Positions 7,988-15,864 of a stretch of 64,000 bases of DNA are shown piece by piece. Position 1 is the first letter of the stretch. Every line of letters starts with the position of its first letter. Below the pieces are notes generated by a model, which had not been told where the DNA came from, made no database searches, and saw only the letters and a program-made list of their open reading frames with translations. The translations under genes and the position numbers were made by a program. Origin of the DNA: Kutzneria sp. CA-103260 (lineage in GTDB: Bacteria; Actinomycetota; Actinomycetes; Mycobacteriales; Pseudonocardiaceae); assembly GCF_018263855.1 (NCBI RefSeq), contig NZ_CP073318.1, positions 9,300,001 through 9,364,000 on the forward strand. Direction: 5' to 3'.

Positions 7988-9310
7988 GTGACGATCGAGC
8001 AGGCAGCCAGTGTGGACACCTCGCGTGCGCTGTTCGACCGAGCGGCCAAGGCCACGCCGGGCGGGGTCAACTCGCCGGTGCGGGCGTTCCACTCGGTCGG
8101 CGGCACGCCCCGATTCATGGTCCGCGGCGAGGGCCCGCACCTGTGGGACGCCGACGGCAACCGCTACGTCGACCTGGTCAGCTCGTGGGGCCCGATGATC
8201 CTGGGCCACGCCCACCCGGAGGTGGTCGCGGCGGTGCAGCGGGCGGCCCAGAGCGGCCTGTCGTTCGGCACGCCGACCGAGGGCGAGGTGCTGCTGGCCG
8301 AGGAGCTGATCGCCCGGGTCGAGCCGGTGGAGCAGGTGCGGCTGGTCAACTCCGGCACCGAGGCCACGATGAGTGCGATCCGGCTGGCCCGGGGCTTCAC
8401 CGGCCGGCGCAAGATCGTGAAGTTCGCCGGCTGCTACCACGGGCACGTGGACGCGCTGCTGGCCCAGGCCGGCTCGGGCGTGGCGACGCTGGGCCTGCCG
8501 ACCACGCCGGGCGTCACCGGTGCACAGGCGGCCGACACGATCGTGTTGCCGTACAACGACCTCGCCGCGGTGAAGGCGGCCTTCGAGGCCAATCAGGGCG
8601 AGATCGCGGCGATCATCACTGAGGCGGCGGCCGGCAACATGGGCGCGGTGGCCCCGGATCCGGGCTTCAACGCGGCGCTGCGCGAGGCCTGCCACGCCGA
8701 CGGCGCGCTGCTGATCATCGACGAGGTGATGACCGGCTTCCGCGTCAGCAAGGCCGGTTGGTACGGCCTGGAGCGCGTGCCGGGCGACCTGTACACGTTC
8801 GGCAAGGTGATGTCCGGCGGCCTGCCGGCGGCGGCGTTCGGAGGCCGCGCCGACGTGATGGCCAAGCTGGCCCCGAGCGGCCCGGTCTACCAGGCCGGCA
8901 CACTGTCCGGGAATCCCGTGGCGGTGGCGGCCGGCCTGACCCAGCTCAAGCTGGCCGACGACGAGGTGTACCGGAAGCTGGACCGCAACGCCCGGCTGCT
9001 GGGCGAGCTGTTCGCCGACGCGCTGACCGCCGAGGGCGTGGCCCACCAGGTGCAGTTCGCCGGCAACCTGGTCAGCGTCTTCTTCGGCGAGCACCCGGTG
9101 CGCGACTACGCCGGCGCGCAGGCCACCCAGACCTGGCGCTTTCCGCCGTTCTTCCACGCGCTGCTGGAGCGCGGCGTCTACCCGCCGCCGAGCGCGTACG
9201 AGGCGTGGTTCGTCAACGCCGCCATGGACGACGACGCGTTCGAGGTCATCGAGCAGGCGCTGCCGCACGCCGCCGCCGCGGCCGCCGCGGCCAAGGAGGA
9301 CGGTCAGTGA
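7988..9310 (+). CDS. hemL: glutamate-1-semialdehyde 2,1-aminomutase
   Basis: Converts glutamate-1-semialdehyde to 5-aminolevulinate, the C5 route to haem, sirohaem and cobalamin; a cytosolic PLP enzyme. The 440 residues match the family: N-terminal TPGGVNSPVRAF, SSWGPMILGHAHPEV, NSGTEATMSAIRLAR, the PLP-phosphate and Asp region LLIIDEVMTGFR, and the PLP lysine in TFGKVMSGGLPAAAFGG (about Lys273). The C-terminus ends in an alanine run. Its stop overlaps the first GTG of a 77-bp tandem repeat. The downstream order (phosphatase, thioredoxin-like, ccdA, resB, ccsB) repeats the conserved actinobacterial hemL locus, which links haem supply to cytochrome c assembly. Confidence 0.97.
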   Translation: MTIEQAASVDTSRALFDRAAKATPGGVNSPVRAFHSVGGTPRFMVRGEGPHLWDADGNRYVDLVSSWGPMILGHAHPEVVAAVQRAAQSGLSFGTPTEGEVLLAEELIARVEPVEQVRLVNSGTEATMSAIRLARGFTGRRKIVKFAGCYHGHVDALLAQAGSGVATLGLPTTPGVTGAQAADTIVLPYNDLAAVKAAFEANQGEIAAIITEAAAGNMGAVAPDPGFNAALREACHADGALLIIDEVMTGFRVSKAGWYGLERVPGDLYTFGKVMSGGLPAAAFGGRADVMAKLAPSGPVYQAGTLSGNPVAVAAGLTQLKLADDEVYRKLDRNARLLGELFADALTAEGVAHQVQFAGNLVSVFFGEHPVRDYAGAQATQTWRFPPFFHALLERGVYPPPSAYEAWFVNAAMDDDAFEVIEQALPHAAAAAAAAKEDGQ

Positions 9311-9387
9311 CCGAGCTTGCGAGGGCACCATTCGGCACAGCGGCTTTGGTCGCAGACTCGGCGAGCGCTAGCGAGGTGGGACTGTGA
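9307..9387 (+). CDS. 26-codon coupled mini-ORF, repeat unit 1
   Basis: A GTG at 9307 overlaps the hemL TGA (GTGA) and opens a 26-residue frame beginning VTELARAPFGTAALVADSAS, rich in Ala, Ser and acidic residues and without a membrane segment. Its TGA (9385-9387) is overlapped by the GTG of the next unit. I do not recognise a product. The frame may be a translated linker that passes ribosomes from hemL to the next gene, or simply a by-product of the repeat. Translation is not demonstrated by the sequence. Confidence 0.35.
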   Translation: MTELARAPFGTAALVADSASASEVGL

Positions 9388-9460
9388 CCGAGCTTGCGAG
9401 GGCACCATTGAGCACAGCGGCCTTGGTCGCAGACTCGGCGAGCGCTAGCGAGGTGGGACT
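9307..9460 (+). repeat. 77-bp tandem duplication between hemL and the phosphatase gene
   Basis: Two adjacent 77-bp units (9307-9383 and 9384-9460) differ at only three positions: two adjacent-codon changes near base 27-28 of the unit and one synonymous change near base 39. Each unit starts with GTGACCGAGCTTGCGAG and ends just before the next GTGACC. The GTGACC at 9461 is the start of the downstream gene. The unit also contains the short palindrome-like string CGAGCGCTAGCGAG. The period is not a multiple of three, so each unit shifts frame and re-creates a GTGA stop/start overlap. Confidence 0.95.
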
Positions 9461-9464
9461 GTGA
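9384..9464 (+). CDS. 26-codon coupled mini-ORF, repeat unit 2
   Basis: Second copy of the mini-ORF, starting with GTG at 9384 inside the GTGA that ends the first copy. It begins VTELARAPLSTAALVADSAS and differs from the first copy at two residues (Phe-Gly to Leu-Ser). Its TGA (9462-9464) overlaps the GTG start of the histidine phosphatase gene. The start/stop coupling is kept at all three junctions, although the DNA has changed at three places. Function unknown; a coupling linker is the simplest reading. Confidence 0.35.
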   Translation: MTELARAPLSTAALVADSASASEVGL

Positions 9465-10090
9465 CCCGCACTCTGGTGCACCTGATGCGCCACGGCGAGG
9501 TGCATAACCCGACCGGCATCCTGTACGGCCGGCTGCCCGGGTTCCGGCTGTCCGCGCTGGGCGAGAAGCAGGCGCTGCGGGTCGCCGAGCACCTGGCCGA
9601 CCGCGACATCGTGCACGTTGTCGCGTCGCCGCTGGAGCGGGCCCAGCAGACCGCCGGCCCGATCGTCGATTCGCACCGGCTGGAGCTGGTCACGGACGAC
9701 CGGCTGATCGAGGCCGACAACAAGTTCGAGGGCCTGAAGGTGGCAGTCGGCGACGGCGCGCTGCGCTCGCCGCAGCACTGGCCCAAGCTGTGGAACCCGT
9801 TCGAGCCGTCCTGGGGCGAGCCGTACCTGAAGATCGCCCACCGGATGCTCGGCGCGGTGCAGCGGGCCCGTGCGGCCGCGGCCGGCCACGAGGCGGTCTG
9901 CGTCTCGCACCAGCTGCCAGTGTGGACCATCCGCCGCTTCCTCGAGGGCAAGCGCATGTGGCACGACCCGCGCAAGCGCCAGTGCTCGCTGGCCTCGCTG
10001 ACCACGCTGACGTTCGAGGACGAGATGCTGGTGCGGATCAGCTACGCGGAGCCGGCCGGGGGCACCGACCCGAGGGTGACGGGGGCATGA
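9461..10090 (+). CDS. histidine phosphatase family protein (phosphoglycerate mutase-like)
   Basis: A 209-residue member of the branch of the histidine phosphatase superfamily. The catalytic motif LMRHGE contains His11, and the second histidine is in CVSHQLP (about residue 150). Acidic and arginine residues expected in the phosphate pocket are present (SPLERAQQTA). Homologues sit immediately after hemL in the conserved actinobacterial locus (Rv0525 position in M. tuberculosis). The substrate is unknown, and phosphoglycerate mutase activity should not be assumed. The start GTG overlaps the end of repeat unit 2, and the stop overlaps the next gene by 4 bases (ATGA). Confidence 0.88.
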   Translation: MTRTLVHLMRHGEVHNPTGILYGRLPGFRLSALGEKQALRVAEHLADRDIVHVVASPLERAQQTAGPIVDSHRLELVTDDRLIEADNKFEGLKVAVGDGALRSPQHWPKLWNPFEPSWGEPYLKIAHRMLGAVQRARAAAAGHEAVCVSHQLPVWTIRRFLEGKRMWHDPRKRQCSLASLTTLTFEDEMLVRISYAEPAGGTDPRVTGA

Positions 10091-10668
10091 AAACCACGCG
10101 CGTCGCCATCGCCGCCGCCCTGCTCGCCACCCTCGCGGCCTGCTCCACCGGCAAGGACGCGGTCGTGCAGGGCCAGGGCACGTTCCAGTTCACCGCGCCC
10201 GGCGGGCAGACCCACATCGACTACACCAGCAAGCAACGCCAGCCGCTCACCGAGATGCAGGGCGACAGCCTGCTCGAGGACGGCAAGCAGGTGAAGCTGA
10301 GCGACTATTCGGGCAAGATTGTCGTGATCAACATCTGGGGCGCCTGGTGCGGGCCGTGCCGGACCGAGGCCCCGCAGCTGCAACAGGTCTACGACCAGAC
10401 CAAGGATCAGGGCGTCCAGGTGATGGGCGTGGACGTGCGCGACGACAAATCGGCGGCGCTGGACTTCTACCACAACGCGAAACTGGACTATCCGTCGATT
10501 TTCGACCCGCCCGGCCGGTCGCTGCTGGTCCTACAGGGCTATCCGCGCACCACAACGCCGTCCACGTTGGTGCTCGACCGCCAGCACCGGGTCGCCTGGG
10601 TGTCGCTTTTGCCCGTTGAGAAGGACGAGCTGCTGTCCAAGGTGAAGCAACTCATCGCCGAGAAGTAG
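10087..10668 (+). CDS. TlpA/ResA-like thiol-disulfide oxidoreductase lipoprotein
   Basis: Extracytoplasmic thioredoxin-fold protein of 193 residues. The ATG at 10087 overlaps the phosphatase stop and gives a signal peptide ending in lipobox LAAC (Cys19). The active site is WCGPC (Cys88 and Cys91), preceded by the typical GKIVVINIWGAWCG context and followed by a cis-Pro region (YPRTTTPSTLV). In this locus it most probably keeps apocytochrome c cysteines reduced for haem attachment, receiving electrons from the CcdA homologue at 13512. That partnership is inferred from gene order and from the equivalent M. tuberculosis genes. A DsbE/TlpA role in other substrates is possible. Confidence 0.9.
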   Translation: MKTTRVAIAAALLATLAACSTGKDAVVQGQGTFQFTAPGGQTHIDYTSKQRQPLTEMQGDSLLEDGKQVKLSDYSGKIVVINIWGAWCGPCRTEAPQLQQVYDQTKDQGVQVMGVDVRDDKSAALDFYHNAKLDYPSIFDPPGRSLLVLQGYPRTTTPSTLVLDRQHRVAWVSLLPVEKDELLSKVKQLIAEK

Positions 10669-10772
10669 AGCCGAATTCACCATCAGTTTCCGTTCGTATG
10701 ACGGGTGTTCCGCGCGCTTTCGCTCAATTAACCTCGCGTGCGGTCCCGCCCACCACGGATGGAGCACGCGTC

Positions 10773-12812
10773 ATGGCCGACTCGAACTCAGGACTCACGC
10801 GCCGCCGGTTCCTCGGCGCCGCCGCCGGCACGGTCGCCGCCGCCGGCGCCCTCGGCGCGCTGCCGCCGGGCATGGCCGAGGCGCTGGCCGAGCCGCGCCG
10901 CCGCGGCCGGATCAGCGACGTCCAGCACGTCGTCGTCCTGATGCAGGAGAACCGGTCGTTCGACCACTACTACGGCACCATGCGCGGCGTGCGCGGCTAC
11001 GCCGACCGCACCGCGGTGATCCAGCCCAACGGCAAGGACATCTACAACCAGTTCGACCTGCTGCGCACCGACGGCAACGCGCTGCTGCCGTTCCACGTGG
11101 ACACGTCCAAGGTGGACGGTCAGGACCTCGGCGACCTCGGGCACGGCTGGGACGACCAGCACCTGGCCATGAACGGCGGCGCCAACAACTCGTGGATCAC
11201 CGCCAAGGGCGAGATGACCATGGGCTACTTCACCGAGCGGGACATCCCGTTCCACCGGGCGCTGGCCGACGCCTTCACGCTGTGCGACGCCTACCACTGC
11301 TCGGTGCAGGGTCCGACCACGCCCAACCGGCTCTACCTGTTCTCCGGCACCATCGACGCCGACGGCAAGTACGGCGGCCCGGTCAACTACAACCCGGACG
11401 ACTACAAGGGCGTGCTGCGCTGGACCACCTACCCGGAGCGGCTGCAGGACGCCGGCGTGTCCTGGAAGGTGTACGCCAACAAGGAGGTCGGCGACGACGG
11501 GGCGCACCCGTTCGTCGGCGACTACGGCGACAACCCGCTGTGGCTGTTCGAGAACTACCACAAGGACTACAACAGCGAGCTGTCCAAGCGGGCCAGCGTG
11601 TTCGAGACCTGGCAGCCCGATTCGGGCCAGGGCAAGGACGTCAACCACGTGCTGTCGGAGTTCGTCGCCGACTGCGCCGCCGGCACGCTGCCCAAGGTGT
11701 CCTGGATCGTCGCGCCCTACGGCTACTGCGAGCACCCCGAGGCCCGCCCGGTGGACGGCGCCGCCTACACCCAGGGCGTGCTGAACGCGTTGTGGGCCAA
11801 CAAGAAGCTCTGGGACAACACCGTCGTCCTGATCAACTATGACGAGAACGACGGCTTCTTCGACCACGTGCCGCCGGCGATGGCCCCGGCCGGCACCCCC
11901 GGCGAGTTCATCTCCGGCAAGTCCATCGGCCTCGGCGCGCGGGTGCCGATGACGGTGATCTCGCCGTGGAGCCGCGGCGGCTGGATCAACTCCGAGGTCT
12001 CCGACCACACCTCGGTGATCCGCTTCCTGGAGCAGTGGACCGGCGTGCACGAGCCGAACATCACCGACTGGCGGCGGGCCATCTGCGGCGACCTGACCAG
12101 CGCCTTCGACTTCGGCGCGAAGAACGTGTCGATCCCGCTGCTGCCGGACACCGCCAAGCTGCGCCAGATCGCCGACGACACCCAGACCAAGCTGCCCAAG
12201 CCGGCCCCGCCGGCCACCGGCAAGCAGGTCACGCCGCTGCAGGACCAGGGCACCCGCCCGGCCCGGCCGCTGCCCTACCAGCCGGCCGTCACCACCTCGC
12301 TGTCGGCCGACAAGGGCACGCTGACCACCACGTTCGCCAACTACGGCACCGCGCAGCTGCAGCTGTGGGCCTTCCGGGCCGACGGCAAGCTGGACGGCCC
12401 GTGGCCCTACGACGTGCCGGCCGGCCAGCAGGTCAGCGACCAGTGGAAGATCTACACGTACGGCTACAAGTACAACGTCGCCGTGCACGGCCCCAACCGC
12501 TTCCTGTGGCAGTTCGCCGCCGACGTCAACGCCGCCGGCGCGATCGACGTGGTCGCCAGCTACACGGCTGACTTCAAGCTCAAGCTGGCCCTGACCAACC
12601 CGTCGGCCAAGGCGGTCAAGTTCACCGTCACCACCAACCACTACGGCAACGGCAAGCAGGCCTTCACCGTCGCCGCAGGCAAGACCGTCGACCACACCTT
12701 CACGCCGTGCGAAGGCTGGTACGACCTGAGCGTCACCATCGACGCCGACCCGGCCTTCCTGCGCCGCTACACCGGCCACATCGAGAACGGCCGCCCGAGC
12801 GTCACCGGCTGA
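10773..12812 (+). CDS. Tat-exported phospholipase C (phosphocholine-specific type)
   Basis: Secreted phosphoesterase of 679 residues that would hydrolyse phospholipid head groups. The ATG at 10773 is followed by a twin-arginine signal (TRRRFLG, then an Ala/Gly-rich hydrophobic stretch). The mature protein begins with the family hallmark VVVLMQENRSFDHYYGTMRG. Metal and catalytic site regions GPTTPNRLYLFSG, NYDENDGFFDHVPPP-like and SPWSRGGWINSEVSDHTSV are present. The last about 170 residues form the usual C-terminal beta domains of bacterial phospholipases C. It has its own upstream gap of about 100 bases and interrupts the cytochrome c maturation genes, so it looks like an insertion into the conserved locus. 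Substrate preference is inferred. Confidence 0.9.
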   Translation: MADSNSGLTRRRFLGAAAGTVAAAGALGALPPGMAEALAEPRRRGRISDVQHVVVLMQENRSFDHYYGTMRGVRGYADRTAVIQPNGKDIYNQFDLLRTDGNALLPFHVDTSKVDGQDLGDLGHGWDDQHLAMNGGANNSWITAKGEMTMGYFTERDIPFHRALADAFTLCDAYHCSVQGPTTPNRLYLFSGTIDADGKYGGPVNYNPDDYKGVLRWTTYPERLQDAGVSWKVYANKEVGDDGAHPFVGDYGDNPLWLFENYHKDYNSELSKRASVFETWQPDSGQGKDVNHVLSEFVADCAAGTLPKVSWIVAPYGYCEHPEARPVDGAAYTQGVLNALWANKKLWDNTVVLINYDENDGFFDHVPPAMAPAGTPGEFISGKSIGLGARVPMTVISPWSRGGWINSEVSDHTSVIRFLEQWTGVHEPNITDWRRAICGDLTSAFDFGAKNVSIPLLPDTAKLRQIADDTQTKLPKPAPPATGKQVTPLQDQGTRPARPLPYQPAVTTSLSADKGTLTTTFANYGTAQLQLWAFRADGKLDGPWPYDVPAGQQVSDQWKIYTYGYKYNVAVHGPNRFLWQFAADVNAAGAIDVVASYTADFKLKLALTNPSAKAVKFTVTTNHYGNGKQAFTVAAGKTVDHTFTPCEGWYDLSVTIDADPAFLRRYTGHIENGRPSVTG

Positions 12813-12824
12813 CCCCCGCTTTTT

Positions 12825-12879
12825 CGCCACATGTGGACCACATTCGACGCTGGAAGTCGAATGTGGTCCACATGTGGCG
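12825..12879. terminator. 24-bp perfect palindrome at a convergent junction, family copy 1
   Basis: Arms 12825-12848 and 12856-12879 are perfectly complementary over 24 bases, with a 7-base loop (GCTGGAA) and TTTT immediately after the right arm. It lies between the convergent phospholipase C and DUF1990 genes and can act as a terminator for the plus-strand gene at least. Nearly the same arm sequence recurs at 26248-26298. Each arm contains the smaller palindrome CCACATGTGG. Confidence 0.8.
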
Positions 12880-12891
12880 TTTTGGGGTGGG

Positions 12892-13494
12892 TTAGGTGAG
12901 GGATTTCAGGTAGCGGTCGGTGAGGAGGTTCTGCGCGAGCTGACCGACCGGCCCGCCGAGCTTCGCCAGCAGCGTTGCCGGGCGGGAGAAGGCCGTGACG
13001 GTGAAGGACACCGAGCCGTCGGCGTTGCGGTCGACCACGAACGCCTCCTCGCCGCTGACCGGGTGCCCGGGCAGCGTCCCGTAGGCGAAGCCCTGCCGTG
13101 CCGGCTCGTCGAGCACGTGCACGATCCGGCACGGCACCTCCACCGGCCCCAGCCGCAGCACCACCACTGCCTGGGCCTCCACCCGGGGCGACGACGCCAG
13201 CACGCGCAGCCCGGTGGCCAACTGGGCCCGCCACTCGAACAGCTGGTCCGCGGCATCGTCGAAGCCGATGGACAGCCGCACCCGGCGGCTGATCGTCCGG
13301 TACCCGGCCGGCAGCGCGCCCCTGGTCGCGCCGACCTCGGCGTACGTGAACGGGGCCGACCGCAGCGCGGTGGCACGGGCGGGATCCAGCAGTTCCACGG
13401 TCACCGGGCCATCCGACCACACTTCGATCTCATCAAGGGCAAGGACGGCAAACGGGGCCGCAGCCCGACCCGGTTGCTCGGTGACCTGGGACAC
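12892..13494 (-). CDS. DUF1990 family protein
   Basis: A 200-residue soluble protein that I place in the DUF1990 family from the stretch FTYAEVGATRGALPAGY, the conserved VWRR-like segment (ISRRVRLSIGFDDAADQLFEW) and the C-terminal VSGEEAFVVDRNADGSVSFTVTAFSRP. The family's biochemical function is unknown. The GTG at 13494 gives about 45 residues before the conserved core, so a later internal GTG may be the true start. It is divergent from ccdA with only 17 bases between starts, so their promoters must overlap. It is convergent with the phospholipase gene. Confidence 0.8.
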   Translation of the reverse strand: MSQVTEQPGRAAAPFAVLALDEIEVWSDGPVTVELLDPARATALRSAPFTYAEVGATRGALPAGYRTISRRVRLSIGFDDAADQLFEWRAQLATGLRVLASSPRVEAQAVVVLRLGPVEVPCRIVHVLDEPARQGFAYGTLPGHPVSGEEAFVVDRNADGSVSFTVTAFSRPATLLAKLGGPVGQLAQNLLTDRYLKSLT

Positions 13495-13498
13495 TACC

Positions 13499-13504
13499 TA
13501 CTCT
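13499..13504 (+). promoter_or_regulatory. probable -10 element for leaderless ccdA
   Basis: TACTCT (TANNNT) ends 7 bases before the ccdA GTG at 13512. No ribosome-binding purine run is present in the 17-base gap between the divergent starts. A leaderless transcript is the simplest reading. Confidence 0.4.
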
Positions 13505-13511
13505 CGGACGA

Positions 13512-14291
13512 GTGAACCCGCTGGCAGAGCTAGCCGCGTCGGGGCCGCTTCTGCTGGCCGCGGCGGTTGCCCTGCTCGCCGGCGCGGTGTCCTTCGCCTC
13601 CCCGTGCTGCCTGCCGCTGGTGCCCGGTTACCTGGCCTACCTGGCCGGACTGGTCGGCGCGGACGCGCCCGCGGTCAGCACCGACGAGCCGGCCAAGACC
13701 GGTCGCTGGCGAGTGGTCGGGGCGTCGGGGCTGTTCGTGCTCGGCTTCACGGTGGTGTTCACCATCGGCACCGTCACCCTGTTCGGCCTGACCGACCTGC
13801 TGCTGCTCAACCAGGAGCTGTTGCAGCGCATCGGCGGCGTCGTGACGATCCTGATGGGACTGGTGTTCCTCGGCCTCGTGCCGGCCCTGCAACGTGACCT
13901 GCGGCTGCACCGCAAGCCCCGGGTCGGCCTGCTCGGCGCGCCGGTGCTGGGCGCGGTGTTCGGGCTGGGCTGGTCGCCGTGCGTCGGCCCGACCCTGGGC
14001 GGCGTGCTGTCGCTGACCGCGGGCACCCCGGTCGGCTCCATCGCCCTGCGCGGCATCTTCCTGATGCTGGTCTTCTGCCTCGGTCTCGGCGTGCCGTTCG
14101 TGCTGATCGCGATGGGCGCGCGCTGGGCGGTGCGGGTCACCGGCTGGCTGCGCCGGCACGTCCGCGCGGTCCAGCTGACCGGCGGCGGGCTGCTCATCGT
14201 CGTCGGCGTGCTGCTGGTCACCGGGTTGTGGGGCCAGCTGCTCGCGATCATCCAGGAGCACTTCGTGAGCAACGCGCCGGTGCCCCTATGA
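13512..14291 (+). CDS. ccdA: cytochrome c biogenesis transmembrane protein CcdA
   Basis: Membrane electron conduit that passes reducing equivalents from cytoplasmic thioredoxin to an extracytoplasmic thioredoxin-like protein. The 259 residues hold about six hydrophobic spans. The two expected redox cysteines are in FASPCCLPLVPGYLAYL (Cys32/33) and WSPCVGPTLGGVL (about Cys157), each in the typical PC...P context. Start GTG at 13512. It precedes resB by 13 bases, so ccdA, resB and ccsB form one operon. This is the system II (Ccs) pathway of Gram-positive bacteria. The partner is probably the TlpA-like lipoprotein at 10087. Confidence 0.93.
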   Translation: MNPLAELAASGPLLLAAAVALLAGAVSFASPCCLPLVPGYLAYLAGLVGADAPAVSTDEPAKTGRWRVVGASGLFVLGFTVVFTIGTVTLFGLTDLLLLNQELLQRIGGVVTILMGLVFLGLVPALQRDLRLHRKPRVGLLGAPVLGAVFGLGWSPCVGPTLGGVLSLTAGTPVGSIALRGIFLMLVFCLGLGVPFVLIAMGARWAVRVTGWLRRHVRAVQLTGGGLLIVVGVLLVTGLWGQLLAIIQEHFVSNAPVPL

Positions 14292-14304
14292 GGGGAATCA
14301 GCTC

Positions 14305-15864
14305 GTGAGGAACCTGCTGGCGTACCTGCGCAACACCTGGCGCGGTCTGACCGCCATGCGCACCGCGCTGATCCTGCTGGCGCTGCTGGCCCTGGGCGCG
14401 CTGCCCGGCGCCCTGCTGCCGCAGCGGCAGCTCAACGCCGGCAAGGTCAGCGACTACATCACGCAGCACGGCTGGTGGGGCCGGCTGCTGGACACGCTCC
14501 AGTTCTACGACGTGTACTCCAGCGTCTGGTTCTCCGCGATCTACGTGCTGCTGTTCATCTCGCTGGTCGGCTGCCTGACGCCGCGGATGTTCGAGTACGC
14601 CAAGCAGTCCCGGCAGCAGCCGGTGATCACCCCGCGCAACCTGTCCCGGCTGCCGCACCACGCCACGTCCACTGTGGACGTCGAGGTGGACGACGTGGTC
14701 GAGGCCTCCCGCAAGCGGTTGCGGGGCTGGCGGACGGTCGTGCGGGACGAGGAGAACGGCGCCCGCACCATCAGCGCCGAGCGGGGCTACCTGCGCGAGA
14801 CCGGCAACCTGCTGTTCCACTTCGCGCTGCTGGGCCTGATCGTGGCCTTCGCCTTCGGCAAGCTGTTCGGCTACTCCGGCCAGGTCGCGGTGATCGCCGA
14901 CGGCTCGCAGTTCTGCAACTCGGGCCTGTTCGCCTACGACAGCTTCACACCCGGCCTCAAGGTCGACGGCACCGAGCTGGACCCGTTCTGCATCAAGGTG
15001 AACAGCTTCAAGGCCACCTACCTGCCGGACGGCCAGGCCAACAGCTTCGACACCGACGTGCAGCACCAGTCCGGCGCCGAGCTGAACTCGGACCAGTGGC
15101 AGGACTACAACCTGCAGTCCAACCACCCGCTGCGCATCGCCGGCGACAGCGTCTACCTGCTCGGCCACGGCTACGCCCCCGAGTTCACGGTCACCTTCCC
15201 GGACGGCCAGACCCGCACCAAGGCCATCCAGTGGAACCCCAGCGACCTGACCACGATGCTGTCCAGCGGCACCACCACGTTCGACCCGCCGAACACCACC
15301 GACGAGACGCAGCTGCGCAAGCACCAGATCGCCATTACCGGCCTGTTCGCGCCGACCGCGGTGTTCGACGGCACGCTGCTGTCCTCGGTCTTCCCGGCCC
15401 CGAACGACCCGGCCGTCGCCGTCCAGGTGTACGTGGGCGACCTGGGCAACAACTCCGGCTACGCGCACAACCTGTTCACCATCGACCAGTCCATGGTGGA
15501 CCAGGGCCGGCTGGTGCAGAAGGCGATGAAGAACATCAAGCTGGGCCAGGAGATCACCCTCGACGACGGCACCAAGATCAAGTTTGACAAGGCGCTGCAG
15601 TTCGTCGGGCTCCAGGTCTCGCACGACCCCAGCGAGGGCTACGTGCTGGTGTTCGCGATCCTGCTGCTGGTCGGGCTGATGGGCTCGCTGAGCATCAAGC
15701 GCCGCCGGCTCTGGCTGCGGGCGACACCTTCGAGTGAAGGTACGGTTGTCGAGGTCGGCGGCCTGGCCCGCACGGACCAAGCCGGTTACGGCGAGGAATT
15801 CACCAGGCTTTCGACAGTGCTCATTTCGGGATCAGAGCCGACGACAGGGAAGAGGGACGCCTGA
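14305..15864 (+). CDS. resB: ResB-like cytochrome c biogenesis protein
   Basis: Component of the system II haem handling and ligation complex; 519 residues starting with GTG at 14305. Three N-terminal spans (MRTALILLALLALGALPGAL, a span near residues 72-90 and GNLLFHFALLGLIVAFAFGK) are followed by a large extracytoplasmic domain. A last span near the C-terminus (EGYVLVFAILLLVGLMGSL) and a cytoplasmic tail with RRRLWLRA complete the usual ResB layout. It overlaps ccsB by one base (TGATG). With CcsB it should form the synthetase that exports haem and attaches it to CXXCH apocytochromes; this rests on family knowledge. Confidence 0.93.
   Translation: MRNLLAYLRNTWRGLTAMRTALILLALLALGALPGALLPQRQLNAGKVSDYITQHGWWGRLLDTLQFYDVYSSVWFSAIYVLLFISLVGCLTPRMFEYAKQSRQQPVITPRNLSRLPHHATSTVDVEVDDVVEASRKRLRGWRTVVRDEENGARTISAERGYLRETGNLLFHFALLGLIVAFAFGKLFGYSGQVAVIADGSQFCNSGLFAYDSFTPGLKVDGTELDPFCIKVNSFKATYLPDGQANSFDTDVQHQSGAELNSDQWQDYNLQSNHPLRIAGDSVYLLGHGYAPEFTVTFPDGQTRTKAIQWNPSDLTTMLSSGTTTFDPPNTTDETQLRKHQIAITGLFAPTAVFDGTLLSSVFPAPNDPAVAVQVYVGDLGNNSGYAHNLFTIDQSMVDQGRLVQKAMKNIKLGQEITLDDGTKIKFDKALQFVGLQVSHDPSEGYVLVFAILLLVGLMGSLSIKRRRLWLRATPSSEGTVVEVGGLARTDQAGYGEEFTRLSTVLISGSEPTTGKRDA

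Noticed and set aside
9255..9310. Alanine-coding run at the hemL 3' end as a frameshift or repeat expansion
   Set aside because: The frame stays open to a normal stop and the length matches the family; C-terminal alanine runs are common.
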